Below, in pieces: positions 30,985-40,734 of a DNA stretch of 64,000 nucleotides. The notes under the pieces were generated by a model. It had not been told where the DNA came from. It saw nothing but the letters and a program-made list of their open reading frames with translations, and did not search any database. Origin of the DNA: Meconema thalassinum (taxonomy: Eukaryota > Arthropoda > Insecta > Orthoptera > Tettigoniidae). The first letter of the stretch is position 1. Each line of letters opens with the position of its first letter. The stretch covers positions 135,188,533 through 135,252,532 of the forward strand of contig OX336393.1 in NCBI GenBank assembly GCA_946902985.2. The letters run 5' to 3'. Made by a program: the position numbers and the translations under genes.

Positions 30985-33963
30985 CTAATCGTCAAATGGT
31001 TCCCTTCTGTAGTACGGTTTCAAATTGGCGCTATTAAAAACAGATTTTGCACCAGTGCTCACTTCTTCTAATCTGTAGGCATTGTTACCCAGATTCTTAA
31101 TTACCCGGAACGGGCCAATGAATTTTGGACAGAACTTGGCGAAGACTTTGTTCTTAGGGTCGGAGATCGGTGGTCTACGAACCAGCACTAATTCTTGTTC
31201 TTGTAACTCTCGGTGAAACTTCTTTCCTCGGTACCGTGTCAGCCTCCGGTCCGCTTGGTTCCTCATGTGCTCTCTCGTTCGCTGGATTCGCAAATCATGC
31301 GCTAATAATGGATCCCTTGGGCAAGGAATGATCTTGTCCCAAGTTCTTTCCGGCAATCTGTTGTGGTGTACAATCAGTGGGACTTGACCCGTCGACTCGT
31401 GCTTAGTAGTGTTCATGCACATCTCAATTTCCCCTACTTTGTCTACCCACATATTGTGTTCGTTAGGAATCATTACTCTGTAGTATTTAGCGACACAGCG
31501 AATTGTTCTTTCGCTCGGATTTCCACAAGGATGACGAATACTTGAAAATATGTGTTTTATTCCTAGGCTCTCCAAACCTTGCCTAAAAACATTGCTTGTG
31601 AAATAGGTACCGTGATCTGATAGAATGGATTCCGGCTTCCCAAGCATCGGAATGACTTTGTTCCTAATTCGACTAAGGACTTGTCTTGATGTCGTCTTCT
31701 GAATAGGACATAGCACGACCATCTTCGAAAATACATCGACACATACCAAGAGGTGTCGGCATCCACGCTTTCCTTTTACTAAAGGACCAAAGCAATCAAT
31801 CGCGAGCATCTCGCATGGTTTCTGCGGTAATAGTGGTCTTGGAGGTTGTTTCAGAATAAAGTTGTTCGGCTTTGTGCGCTGACAAGCGTCACACGTTCTA
31901 ATTACTTCAACAATGGTGAATCTCATCTTGGGCCAAGTAAAGGTCTCCCCTATCGTAGCTTCAGTCTTATCCGTGCCGATATGTGCTAGGCTCTCGTGAA
32001 CATGCCAAGTTAATCCCCTCTGTAGTGATGCTGGAACTAAGATCCGCAGTTTAGTATGATGCTCATCCACGTACTTATGTAACAAGTTATTCAAGTAGTG
32101 AAATCTCGCTTGTTTAGCACTGGCTTCCCGGTACTCCGGTGAATTTGGTTGTAACTCCTTCCTATAGAATTTTATCATCATCATCATCCATGGGTCAGCT
32201 TCTTGCTCCTTCCGAATATCCTTCAATCTCGCCAAAAACTCACGAGCCTTAGGTGTCAAGGTAATATTGTGAACTTCCGCTGTTACTTCGTTTCCGTCCT
32301 CAGGGTTTCTACTCAAGGCATCTGGTATGACGTTCAATTTCCCAGGACAATGCTCTATTGTGATGTCAAACTGCTGTATGTAGATGGACCAGCGCGTAAC
32401 TCTCTCACTTGCTATTGTTGTCTTAAATAAAAATGTCAGTGCATGGTGGTCGGTTCTAACAATGATGGAATAACCATAGATCATCTTGCGCCACTGTTGG
32501 AGAGAATATAGAATTGCTAGTAGCTCAAGTTCCGTAACTGTGTAGTTCCTCTCATGTTTCCGTAATTTACGACTCGTAAATGCCAAATAGGATTTCTTCT
32601 TGGGTTCTTCAGCGTCCTCTTGGTACAGCATAGCACCAATCCCAATTAACGAAGCATCTGCTTGAATGATAAATTGTTTCTCAAAATCCGGATATCCAAG
32701 TTTCACACAGTTTTCCAATAAATCCTTCGTTGCTTTAAAAGACCTGTCGCACTCCTCGTTCCACGACCATCGATTCGCTTTCTTCAACATCTCCTGCATA
32801 GGCGCTACTGTTTCTGTGTAACCAGGGCAATTTTCTTTGAAGAAACCTGTCACTCCCAAAAATGCTCTAACATGTTTGACTTTGGTAGGTGTGGGAAATT
32901 TCTTAATAGCATCAATCTTGGCTGGATTAGGCCGCACGCCCTCAACATCAATTATATGTCCCAAATATAAAATTTCGCTCTGGCAAAAATGTGACTTTTT
33001 TAAGTTGATCTTGAAGTTCATGGTTCTCAGGTTGTCCAGCAGTTTATTTAAATTTATCAAGTGTTCTTCCATTGTCTCAGAAGCGATTAATATGTCATCA
33101 ACATATCTCGTGGTGAAGTTCTTGACCTCCTCAGTCAGATTTCTATCGAGTGCTCTAATGAGTGCACATCCCGCAGTTTTCACGCCAAAGGGCATTCGAC
33201 ACCAGATATAACTTTGATTATCGAATAAAAATCCCGTCAACAGTTGGGATTTTTCTTCAAGTTCAAGATGGTGGAAACTATTCGTCAAATCAACACTTGA
33301 GTATATCTTCTTCCCGCGGAAGCCTTTCAAAACATCTTTGATCCTCGGTGCTTGGTCGTGCTCAACTAGCAGTTTGCTATTTAAAACTCGCGCGTCTAGG
33401 CATAGCCTAATTGATCCGTTTGGCTTGGTCACAGCCAATATTGCGTTCAGATAAGGAGTTGCAGCTTTCCTTATCATGCCAGAATCTAATAAGTTAGTAA
33501 TAATGTCCTTCACCTGAGAAAAATGCTTCTCTGGGATCGGGTACAATTTACTTTTAAATGGGGTCCAATCTGTTACCTGCATCGCATATTGAAAATTTAA
33601 AACTTTCCCAGGTACGGTGTCAAAGGCTCCTTTATGTAATCTTAAAATTTCTTCCAATCTTCTTCTATCAGATTCCCCTACGATGGCTTCCTTAAGTCGC
33701 TCCTGAAGTAGAATTTCGAATTTGGTTCCGCCCATTTCTTCTTCCGCCAAATGCACCCAAAGTTCCTGCGAAATATCTCGGCTGTCCATTTCTAGCACTG
33801 CTGTCTGGTTGACTTGCTCTCCCCTCAAGATCTTATCTCCGGCCTCATTAGTGCATTCCTCAACAACCCAAGTATTGGCCTCTCTCTCCAGCGGATTCTC
33901 TTCCATATTTAAACCCACATGATCCAATCCTTCTACTTGTTTGAAGCTTACAGTCATCATCAT
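30985..33963 (-). CDS. pol: Ty3-2 pol: reverse transcriptase, RNase H, integrase (5' part separated by a LINE)
   Basis: 992 codons open. After a linker, RT lies at about residues 130-310 with YVDD intact, and RNase H follows (QADASLIG, then TELELLA). The integrase has its zinc domain (HVHESLAHIG...CDACQ) and core with AIDCFGP, LSDHGTYF and PSER, giving the D-D-E triad, then a GPY/F-like end (KFIGPFRVIKNLGNNAYRL). The enzyme copies element RNA into DNA and joins it to the genome. Its natural N-terminal fusion to protease is interrupted at 33.96 kb by the RTE element. The Met used here as a start lies partly within the LINE's terminal ATG repeats and is not the original start. Confidence 0.93.
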   Translation of the reverse strand: MMMTVSFKQVEGLDHVGLNMEENPLEREANTWVVEECTNEAGDKILRGEQVNQTAVLEMDSRDISQELWVHLAEEEMGGTKFEILLQERLKEAIVGESDRRRLEEILRLHKGAFDTVPGKVLNFQYAMQVTDWTPFKSKLYPIPEKHFSQVKDIITNLLDSGMIRKAATPYLNAILAVTKPNGSIRLCLDARVLNSKLLVEHDQAPRIKDVLKGFRGKKIYSSVDLTNSFHHLELEEKSQLLTGFLFDNQSYIWCRMPFGVKTAGCALIRALDRNLTEEVKNFTTRYVDDILIASETMEEHLINLNKLLDNLRTMNFKINLKKSHFCQSEILYLGHIIDVEGVRPNPAKIDAIKKFPTPTKVKHVRAFLGVTGFFKENCPGYTETVAPMQEMLKKANRWSWNEECDRSFKATKDLLENCVKLGYPDFEKQFIIQADASLIGIGAMLYQEDAEEPKKKSYLAFTSRKLRKHERNYTVTELELLAILYSLQQWRKMIYGYSIIVRTDHHALTFLFKTTIASERVTRWSIYIQQFDITIEHCPGKLNVIPDALSRNPEDGNEVTAEVHNITLTPKAREFLARLKDIRKEQEADPWMMMMIKFYRKELQPNSPEYREASAKQARFHYLNNLLHKYVDEHHTKLRILVPASLQRGLTWHVHESLAHIGTDKTEATIGETFTWPKMRFTIVEVIRTCDACQRTKPNNFILKQPPRPLLPQKPCEMLAIDCFGPLVKGKRGCRHLLVCVDVFSKMVVLCPIQKTTSRQVLSRIRNKVIPMLGKPESILSDHGTYFTSNVFRQGLESLGIKHIFSSIRHPCGNPSERTIRCVAKYYRVMIPNEHNMWVDKVGEIEMCMNTTKHESTGQVPLIVHHNRLPERTWDKIIPCPRDPLLAHDLRIQRTREHMRNQADRRLTRYRGKKFHRELQEQELVLVRRPPISDPKNKVFAKFCPKFIGPFRVIKNLGNNAYRLEEVSTGAKSVFNSANLKPYYRREPFDD

Positions 33964-36900
33964 CTTCTTTGCATTTTCCCACTTATGTGGGGTCTGCCTT
34001 CCTGCAATGTTTCCTCCACTTCAATCGATCCATAGCGTCTCGGGGGCGGAGCTTAGTGAGCCGCATGTCATCTCTCACCCTATCCAACCAGCGTGTATGA
34101 GGTCGCCCTCGAGGTCGACGACCCTCCACATTTAGTTGAAGGGCAGTCTTAGCAACTGACGTTTCACTGCTACGGAGCACATGTCCATACCACCGCAGAC
34201 GTGATTCACGCATTTTGTCTGTGATTGGGGCAACCTTGAAATCCTTCCGCACGGCATCATTCCTAATATGGTCCAGTCGAGTCAAACCATTGGACCACCG
34301 CAACATCTTCATTTCCATTACATGAAGTGCCTGTTCGTGCTTCGATGTTGTAGGCCAGCATTCAGATCCATGAAGGGCCACCGGTCTAATCACTGTGCGA
34401 TATACCTTAGATTTTAAATGTAATGGAATTTTCTTATCGCATAGGACTCCAGTAACTTGGCGCCATTTCATCCATGCGGCAGTGACTCTTGTTTTGACAT
34501 CAGGAATCGTGCTGCAATCTGAGGTGATGCATGACCCAAGGTATTTGAATTGGGTCACTTTATTAAGTTGAACCTCACCAACAGTGATCGTGCCATCAGT
34601 TTGGTCACCGCATTCCAGGTATTCCGTTTTCTTCAGGTTCAATTTCATCCCAAATTCTTCAAGACGCATCTTCCACTCTTGTACTTGCTGTTCGAGGTGC
34701 CCACGGGTCTCGTTAGCTATCATGACATCATCCGCATATAATAATGTCCATGGATGCCTGGTTTGGATGTCATTTGTGATGGCGTTCATACAGAGTATGA
34801 AGAGCAAGGGGGACAAGGCTGATCCTTGATGGACACCAACAGTGATTTGGAAGGTATCGGACATTCCTGCTGCACACCGCACTGAGCTTGTTGTCTTTCG
34901 GTACAGAAGTTTCACCCAGTTTACATAGGCTTCTGGTACACCGTGTAGCCTCAGTGCTAGCCAGGTGAGATCATGTGGTACTCTATCGAACGCCTTTTCC
35001 AGATCAAGAAAGGCTAAGTGAACTGTCTTCCTTTTCTCATGGTGTCGTTCCATCAATAGACGAAGTGCATGGAGAGCGTCTGTTGTTCCGCTGTTTTTAA
35101 CAAAGCCACACTGGTTAGATGAAACAGTGATGATGTTTCGTAACCTCGCATCAAGAACACGTTCAAAAATTTTCATAGTATGGGATAGGAGGCGGATTGG
35201 CCTATAATTTGAGCATTCCAGTATATCTCCTTTTCCTTTCCAAATAGGAATTGTGATACTGTGTCTTCCATAATAATTTTGTTGAAGAAGTCAGTAAGCC
35301 ATACTACACCTTGTTCCTCCAGGAGATTCCATACTTCGGCTGGTATATCATCTGCACCAGGTGCTTTCCCCGACTTCATTTTGCTGATGGCAGTGGACAC
35401 TTCTTCTGTAGTGATAATGGGCACAGGGCCGTGGATAGGGTCAGCTGTCGGTAGAGGTGGATGAGGGAACTCCGTATTGCATATATCCTCAAAATACTCC
35501 TTCCAGCGACATAGTATGTCATGTCTCTTTTGTAGGAGGAGCCCATTTCTGTCTTTGATGTTGATAACATGACCGAGATCGTGTGAGGCACGCTCGCGAG
35601 CGCGCGCAAGTTTGTAGATTCTATTTGTGCTACCAGGTTTATCCAGTTCGTCGTAGATGGTTTTGTAATGTGCTGCTTTTGCAATTGCAACAGCTCGTTT
35701 TGCACTGGACTTGAGAGCCCGGTACCTATCTAAATCCTCCAAGCTGCGTGTCTGGTGCCACGTCTTGTAAGCAGCTTTCTTCTCCCTGGTTACCTGCTGC
35801 ACATCATCATTCCACCACCAGGTCTGTTTGTCAATAAGGCGTCGATTTGGTTTGGTGACACCTAGAGTGGATGTGGCATATGTCTTGATGGATTCGGACA
35901 GTGTGTTCCAGCCATCTTCTACTGATGACGTAGAATTTGAAAGCGATGGTATCAATGCTTCTTTGATGGTAGCTTGATGTTCTAATAGTCTCCACCATTT
36001 AATACGTTCAATCTTCGTGCTTGGCCTCACAGATACATAATCTATATGGACTGCGGCATCTAGTACAAGTATTCGGTGTTGAGGAGCAACGCTGTCATAT
36101 GGGATCACTTTTGTATCCTTGATCATTGCGAGGTCTCTTCGTCGCGTCATCCAGTAGTCAATTTGGGATGTATGACTTCCACTATAGTAGGTGATAAGGT
36201 GTGAATCCCGCTTTCTAAAAAAGGTGTTAGTTACAGACAAATCCCACGCTTCCGCAAATTCTAGAATTCGAATACCATCATTGTTACGGCAACCATAACC
36301 ATGGCCTCCATGATTTCGTTCAAATCCATCTCTTTCATGACCAACATGTCCATTTAAGTCTCCACCAATGAAAAGAATTTCGCTATCATCAACAGCTTGA
36401 ATGTGCCCCTCTAGATCGTTCCAAAACTTGTCTTTCTCTTCTTCAAGGCAACCAGTCTGTGGAGCATAGCATGACACAACTCGGATTAAACTGGTCCCCA
36501 AGGTTATCTGTATTGACATCAGGCGGTCGCTGATGCGTGCTACTTCAGAGACGGTGTCGCGAATCCACTGGTTTACAATGACACCGACTCCATTTGCACT
36601 TTTCTTACCATTATAGATTAGCTTGTAGCCTTCTCCGATATCTCTTGATTTTGCACCTGCCCATCGGGTTTCTTGAACGCAAGCTATGTCCACATTCCGG
36701 TGCTTCAAAGAGGCGGCCAGTTCTCGGCTTCGGCCTGTCATTGTTCCAATGTTGACAGTGGCTAGCCTGATACGATTTGATTTATGTTGGTCTAGCTTCT
36801 TTAGCCAACGTCGACGATGCGTCGGTAGCCCTCGTCCATTTTCCACATCGTTCGGGCGAAAACGGTGCGCGTCGCTTAGAGGGGACGCCCTAGCATTTAT

Positions 36901-37360
36901 ATCTGAATGAAGAGGAGTCAACTGCATGTTGGATACGACAAAAATTCCTCAACCGACGTGTCGCAACGCCTGTCGTCAAGGGCATTTTATACCTACTGCC
37001 AGGTATTCATGAGGCCGCCCCTAACATGGAGAACAGACGCCTTTTGCAGCCGCTCCTAACATGGAGAACAGACGCTGCATTTGATATATGCCCCAATTTG
37101 TGCATATACCTTTTACTCAATTATCCCGAGCACTAGGATGCCTCTTCCGCCATCAACACTGTACCGAAGAATATCTTCTCCACTGTAGCTGCCGTTGAGG
37201 TCTTCACCGTAACCCTGGCAAGGGACCCTTACAAGGTACTACCAGCCGGGTCAGCTGGCCCAAGGTTTTTTTGAGAGGTGTTACTCCTCTATCACTCACC
37301 CTTTGTCCTGACTTGTGACAGGCAGAGCCTGGCTCCCCAATAATGGGTCCAGGTTGGTGT
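33954..37360 (-). mobile_element. RTE-type LINE inserted in Ty3-2
   Basis: On - this is an approximately 3.4-kb non-LTR element: a 430-bp 5' region, an endonuclease-RT protein in two frames, and a 3' end made of GATGATGATG, the short simple-repeat tail typical of RTE elements. The host Ty3-2 frame stops being Ty3-like exactly at these limits. No convincing target duplication was found. It is nearly full length, which is uncommon for LINEs. Confidence 0.88.
33983..36927 (-). pseudogene. RTE endonuclease-reverse transcriptase, frameshifted
   Basis: The first part (36927-35173) has an AP-type endonuclease: NIGTMTGR, VQETRW, YAPQ, GGDLNGHVG, SQIDYW, then the RT start KAPGADDIPAEVW. The second part (35176-33983) has LDLEKAFDRVPH, HQGSALSPLLF, YADDV and the tail RGRPHTRWLDRVRDD. 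Between them, near 35250-35262, a short non-triplet deletion shifts the frame: the bases beyond it encode the expected ITIPIWKGKGD segment only in the other frame, and several residues that family members have before it are missing. Endonuclease and RT core motifs are otherwise intact. Such proteins nick target DNA and copy their RNA there. Confidence 0.9.
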
Positions 37361-37824
37361 TATGTTGTTATGTAAATCAATTACAGCATGAAAATCGCAG
37401 ATGAAATTGGCTCCTAAAATTACATTGTAGTTCATCTTTGGAATAACAATGAATGTTTGTGAAAAAGTATGGTTCAATATTTCCAGATCTAGAAATGCTT
37501 GCTGTTTACAATTCATAGTTTTGTCAGGAATGACACCTCTGACTTTCATTAGCGGTACCGGCATAATAGGAACAGTCTGTTTTCGTGCTATTTCTTTTAT
37601 CAAAATTTCAGTGACTAAGCTCACCTGGCTACCTGTATCAATCAAACATCTCACCCTCATACCTCCAATATGCGCGTAAATAATTGGTAGCTGTCTGATA
37701 ACATTTTCACGGTTCTTCACCACTTCCTCCAGGCAGTCGTCTGGGAATGCTACCCACTCTTCTATATTGGCCACTATCATCTCTTCTTGCTCCCTGGCGA
37801 TCTCCGTTTTTAGCCTGTCTCCTT
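37292..37824 (-). CDS. Ty3-2 protease, C-terminus cut by the LINE insertion
   Basis: This frame, -1 relative to gag, has the retropepsin active site CLIDTGSQVSLV (about residue 50 from the Met at 37780) and the later VILGANFICDF signature. The true Ty3-2 part ends at about 37361, in the VIDLHNN segment. The residues after it (to 37292) are LINE sequence. The frame extends upstream of 37780 without a stop and overlaps the end of gag, which fits translation as a gag-protease-pol fusion by frameshifting. Confidence 0.85.
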
Positions 37825-40191
37825 TCAGTTCATTTGGGTTTTTTTTTTATCCCGGGCCCCATTAGATGTGTTTCGCCGGTTATCATTCTGTCGCTCCTGT
37901 TGCCTCAGTAAACTCTCCGCCCCCTCTCCTTGATGGTTGTCTGGGCTCTGTCTGTTCGCCATGGCACGCCCCCACTTCTCCTTCTCTGCTTCTTCATTAC
38001 TTAATTGATCCAAGTATTTACGGGATTCAATATATCGTTCGTCCCAGTTATTCCTATAATCTCCTCTGTTTTCTTGGCGATAGTCCCTGCCGTTACTCCA
38101 TCTACCATCTCCATTTCTTTGGTAAGGTCTACCTTGTCTCTGGTTTCCCCTCCAATTCGTGTATTCCCGCTGGTACGTCCACTGATTATTTTGATTTTGG
38201 TTATTCTGATGATATCTCCCGCGGTTATTCTGATAATTCTGATTGTTGTTATGGAACTGGTTTCGGCCGTCAAAATCTTGTCTTCTTGGCGTGAACTGTG
38301 TCCCTGTGGACTGTGTCTTACTTTGGTTCCCCTGGCCGTGGTTATTTTGGAGTCCCTGAACTACCTCTGCCGTGTTGACACATTCCAAATTCCTTCTTCC
38401 TGTCTGTGGGCTTACCATACTCGTCTCATCTAAGTGTCTGAGTAATTCTTCGGCTTGGACTGCGGTCTGAATATTTCCTGCGACTAATAATTGTTGGATA
38501 TGCATTGGGAGTTGTTTTCCGATGGTTAGAACCATATTCGGCTCGCTAGGCGGGTCATCAAAATCCCTGAATTTTACCAATTGCTGACTGAAGAATTCTG
38601 AAAAACGGGTTGGATGTGTACTATGGTATTTGCGCGTGTACAGGTCCATTCTTAACCCCTGTTGTAACGAAGGACTCCAAAACTTCTTCAAAAACGCCTC
38701 GCGGAATTGAGTCATGTCTGTAAACGTGTACTTGAAACTTAAAAACCAGGTCAGGCTAGGTCCTTCTAAAAATTTTTCCACCAGTCTTAATTGTTTCTCC
38801 GGGCCGATGTGTTGGTCATTAAAGTAGTCAGTTAATTGCCGTAGAAATGCTTTGGGAGTGGTTCCTGAATGTTCTTTAAACTTATCGGGCTTAAAATCAT
38901 TACCCCGAATGACTTGGATGACTTGGGCTGGTGCCAAGTTCGGTTGCGGAGTTGAAGTCTCCCCCCTGTACTGCTGGAATGCATTAGTCGTTAGTCTGGG
39001 ACTTTGACCCCGACTCGTGTCCTCAGCCAACTTCGAACCTGCCGGACTTCCAATACTTGTTTGCTTTTCCGGAATATTTTCGTTTGAAAATAATGTCGCA
39101 TTCTCTAACGATCTAATCTCGTTTTTTATGATTAATTCTGAATGTTCCTGTAATTTCGACTTCATATTTTCCTCCAGTGCCTGCATTCGCTTTAAAACTG
39201 CCAGCCTGTCTTCCTTATTCGCATGAGCCTGCTGGTCCCAATCTCGCCGGATCCTACTTTTTAAGCTATTTATTTTCTCCTCGTTCCTCTCCTGATTTTT
39301 CTCTAGCTCTTCACGTATCCGTTCCTGCGTTTTCACTAGTTGTTCTTCCAAATTATCCTGAGTTTTGACGAGCTGCTCCCCTACTTCTTGTCTTATGACC
39401 TCTTGTGTGTTTATTAGCTGGCCTTCCATCTCTTTTCTTATGATCTCTTGTGTTCTGCCTAATTGCTCCTCTAAATTTTCCCGCAAGTGTATCCGCTCGG
39501 TTTCAGCCTTAACTTCGACTTTATCTATTTCCTTTATTAATTCCAGCACGTTGTTATCTACCGAATTAATTTGCTGCTGTAGTTTCTCTTGGGTCTTCTT
39601 CACTCCCGCGGTGTTACTGACACATGCTGCCTCTATCTGCTTGAGTTTATCTGCCACCATCTCGTCAAATTGTACTAATTTGTTATCAAATTTCGCCTCC
39701 AATTTCTTCATTTCGCCTAACTGTTTGATGTTGTTTTCCGCAACCTCGCCTGCCAGTTTCTCTACTTTTTGAACGCTCTGATTAATATCATTCGTGATTT
39801 TTCCTAACTGTTCGGTTTGTGTTACCGCCTGTTGTGACAATTTGTGGTTTAGTTCATTGAATTGTTTGTCAGTGTCTAATTTCTGGACTTCTAACTGGAC
39901 CGAAATGTTACCGCTCATATCAAGTAATTGTTTTTCACTATGCTCACGCTGAGCTTCTAATTGTTCTTTTAATTGTTCTTCCGTCTTTACGGACATCTGC
40001 ACTAATTGTTCTTCCGTTTTCGCGGACATTTGTTCTAATTGTTTTTCACTATGCTCACGCTGAGCTTCTAATTGTTCTTTTAATTGTTCTTCCGTCTTTA
40101 CGGACATCTGCACTAATTGTTCTTCCGTTTTCGCGGACATTTGGATCGACATCTGTTCTAACAATGCCTTTATCTCATCAACACTCGCCAT
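37825..40191 (-). CDS. gag: Ty3-2 Gag-like protein with long coiled coil and RG/Q/N-rich tail
   Basis: About 788 residues from the Met of MASVDEIKALLEQ. The longer frame from 40206 adds only five residues. The first ~350 residues are coiled coil with a duplicated 37-residue block (MSAKTEEQLVQMSVKTEEQL...). A capsid-like region follows (about 420-590: FKPDKFKEHSGTTPKAFLRQL, FREAFLKKFW). The tail is rich in Arg, Asn, Gln and Gly (YQNNRGRYHQNNQNQNNQW). As in Ty3-1 no CCHC knuckle is present. It shares this architecture with Ty3-1 Gag although the two differ in sequence. The frame is intact and the last codons overlap a poly-A shift site. Confidence 0.88.
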   Translation of the reverse strand: MASVDEIKALLEQMSIQMSAKTEEQLVQMSVKTEEQLKEQLEAQREHSEKQLEQMSAKTEEQLVQMSVKTEEQLKEQLEAQREHSEKQLLDMSGNISVQLEVQKLDTDKQFNELNHKLSQQAVTQTEQLGKITNDINQSVQKVEKLAGEVAENNIKQLGEMKKLEAKFDNKLVQFDEMVADKLKQIEAACVSNTAGVKKTQEKLQQQINSVDNNVLELIKEIDKVEVKAETERIHLRENLEEQLGRTQEIIRKEMEGQLINTQEVIRQEVGEQLVKTQDNLEEQLVKTQERIREELEKNQERNEEKINSLKSRIRRDWDQQAHANKEDRLAVLKRMQALEENMKSKLQEHSELIIKNEIRSLENATLFSNENIPEKQTSIGSPAGSKLAEDTSRGQSPRLTTNAFQQYRGETSTPQPNLAPAQVIQVIRGNDFKPDKFKEHSGTTPKAFLRQLTDYFNDQHIGPEKQLRLVEKFLEGPSLTWFLSFKYTFTDMTQFREAFLKKFWSPSLQQGLRMDLYTRKYHSTHPTRFSEFFSQQLVKFRDFDDPPSEPNMVLTIGKQLPMHIQQLLVAGNIQTAVQAEELLRHLDETSMVSPQTGRRNLECVNTAEVVQGLQNNHGQGNQSKTQSTGTQFTPRRQDFDGRNQFHNNNQNYQNNRGRYHQNNQNQNNQWTYQREYTNWRGNQRQGRPYQRNGDGRWSNGRDYRQENRGDYRNNWDERYIESRKYLDQLSNEEAEKEKWGRAMANRQSPDNHQGEGAESLLRQQERQNDNRRNTSNGARDKKKTQMN
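37839..37848 (-). promoter_or_regulatory. Candidate -1 ribosomal frameshift site in Ty3-2
   Basis: On - a run of ten A lies four codons before the gag stop, where the protease frame is -1 relative to gag and already open. A AAA AAA is a standard slippery heptamer type. A downstream stimulatory structure was not analysed. Confidence 0.6.
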
Positions 40192-40206
40192 ATCACACAC
40201 ACACAA

Positions 40207-40704
40207 ATATATTCAGAGAAAAACAGGGTTATGGGCTAAGGTTTCAGCCCTATACGCACATACATGTCACACATTTAAATATTACTGGCTCTAATTTAAT
40301 GAAACTTTCAGTAACAAAATTTACTGAATACAAAGACACTTATTCCCAAACAACAAAATAACCCCTAGTGATCTGCTTTTAAATTCCTAACCAACAGAAT
40401 TTACGAAACACCAATTAACCGAAGTCAATTAAATGTCAAATATAAGGCAACATCTTCCTGCTTTGACTGAGTTCATTAATAATGCAAATTTCTAATTTTA
40501 ATGTGGGCGCCAGAACAAGTTTATAACAAATACCAAATCAAATTCTAACCTTGTTCAATATTTCTAACTTTAGGAACTCAGTGATTTTACTAATGCACAT
40601 GGCGGTACAACATCGCCTCCATTTACTGAATTTACATGTCCGCTTGACCTGGCATCATTTCTCAACGAAATAAATATGAGATCAGCGAAGCAACAACAAC
40701 AACA
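40207..40704 (-). other. Ty3-2 5' leader
   Basis: About 500 bases of non-coding leader between the primer site and gag on -. AT-rich, no open frame of note. Confidence 0.6.
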
Positions 40705-40723
40705 AGCCCCACGTTGGGCGCCA
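40705..40723 (-). promoter_or_regulatory. tRNA-Lys primer-binding site of Ty3-2
   Basis: The + strand reads AGCCCCACGTTGGGCGCCA, which equals the 3' end (with CCA) of insect tRNA-Lys as I know it. On - the site starts 11 bases inside the LTR. It primes minus-strand DNA synthesis. Confidence 0.88.
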
Positions 40724-40734
40724 TTTTTGTTTTA

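Noticed and set aside
33940..37380. Target duplication of the RTE LINE
   Set aside because: Only two or three bases agree at the edges (for example AC), too few to claim; the insertion limits come from where Ty3-like coding stops and resumes.
40705..40723. tRNA-Lys gene
   Set aside because: Only the 3' end including CCA is present, next to an LTR; it is a primer-binding site.
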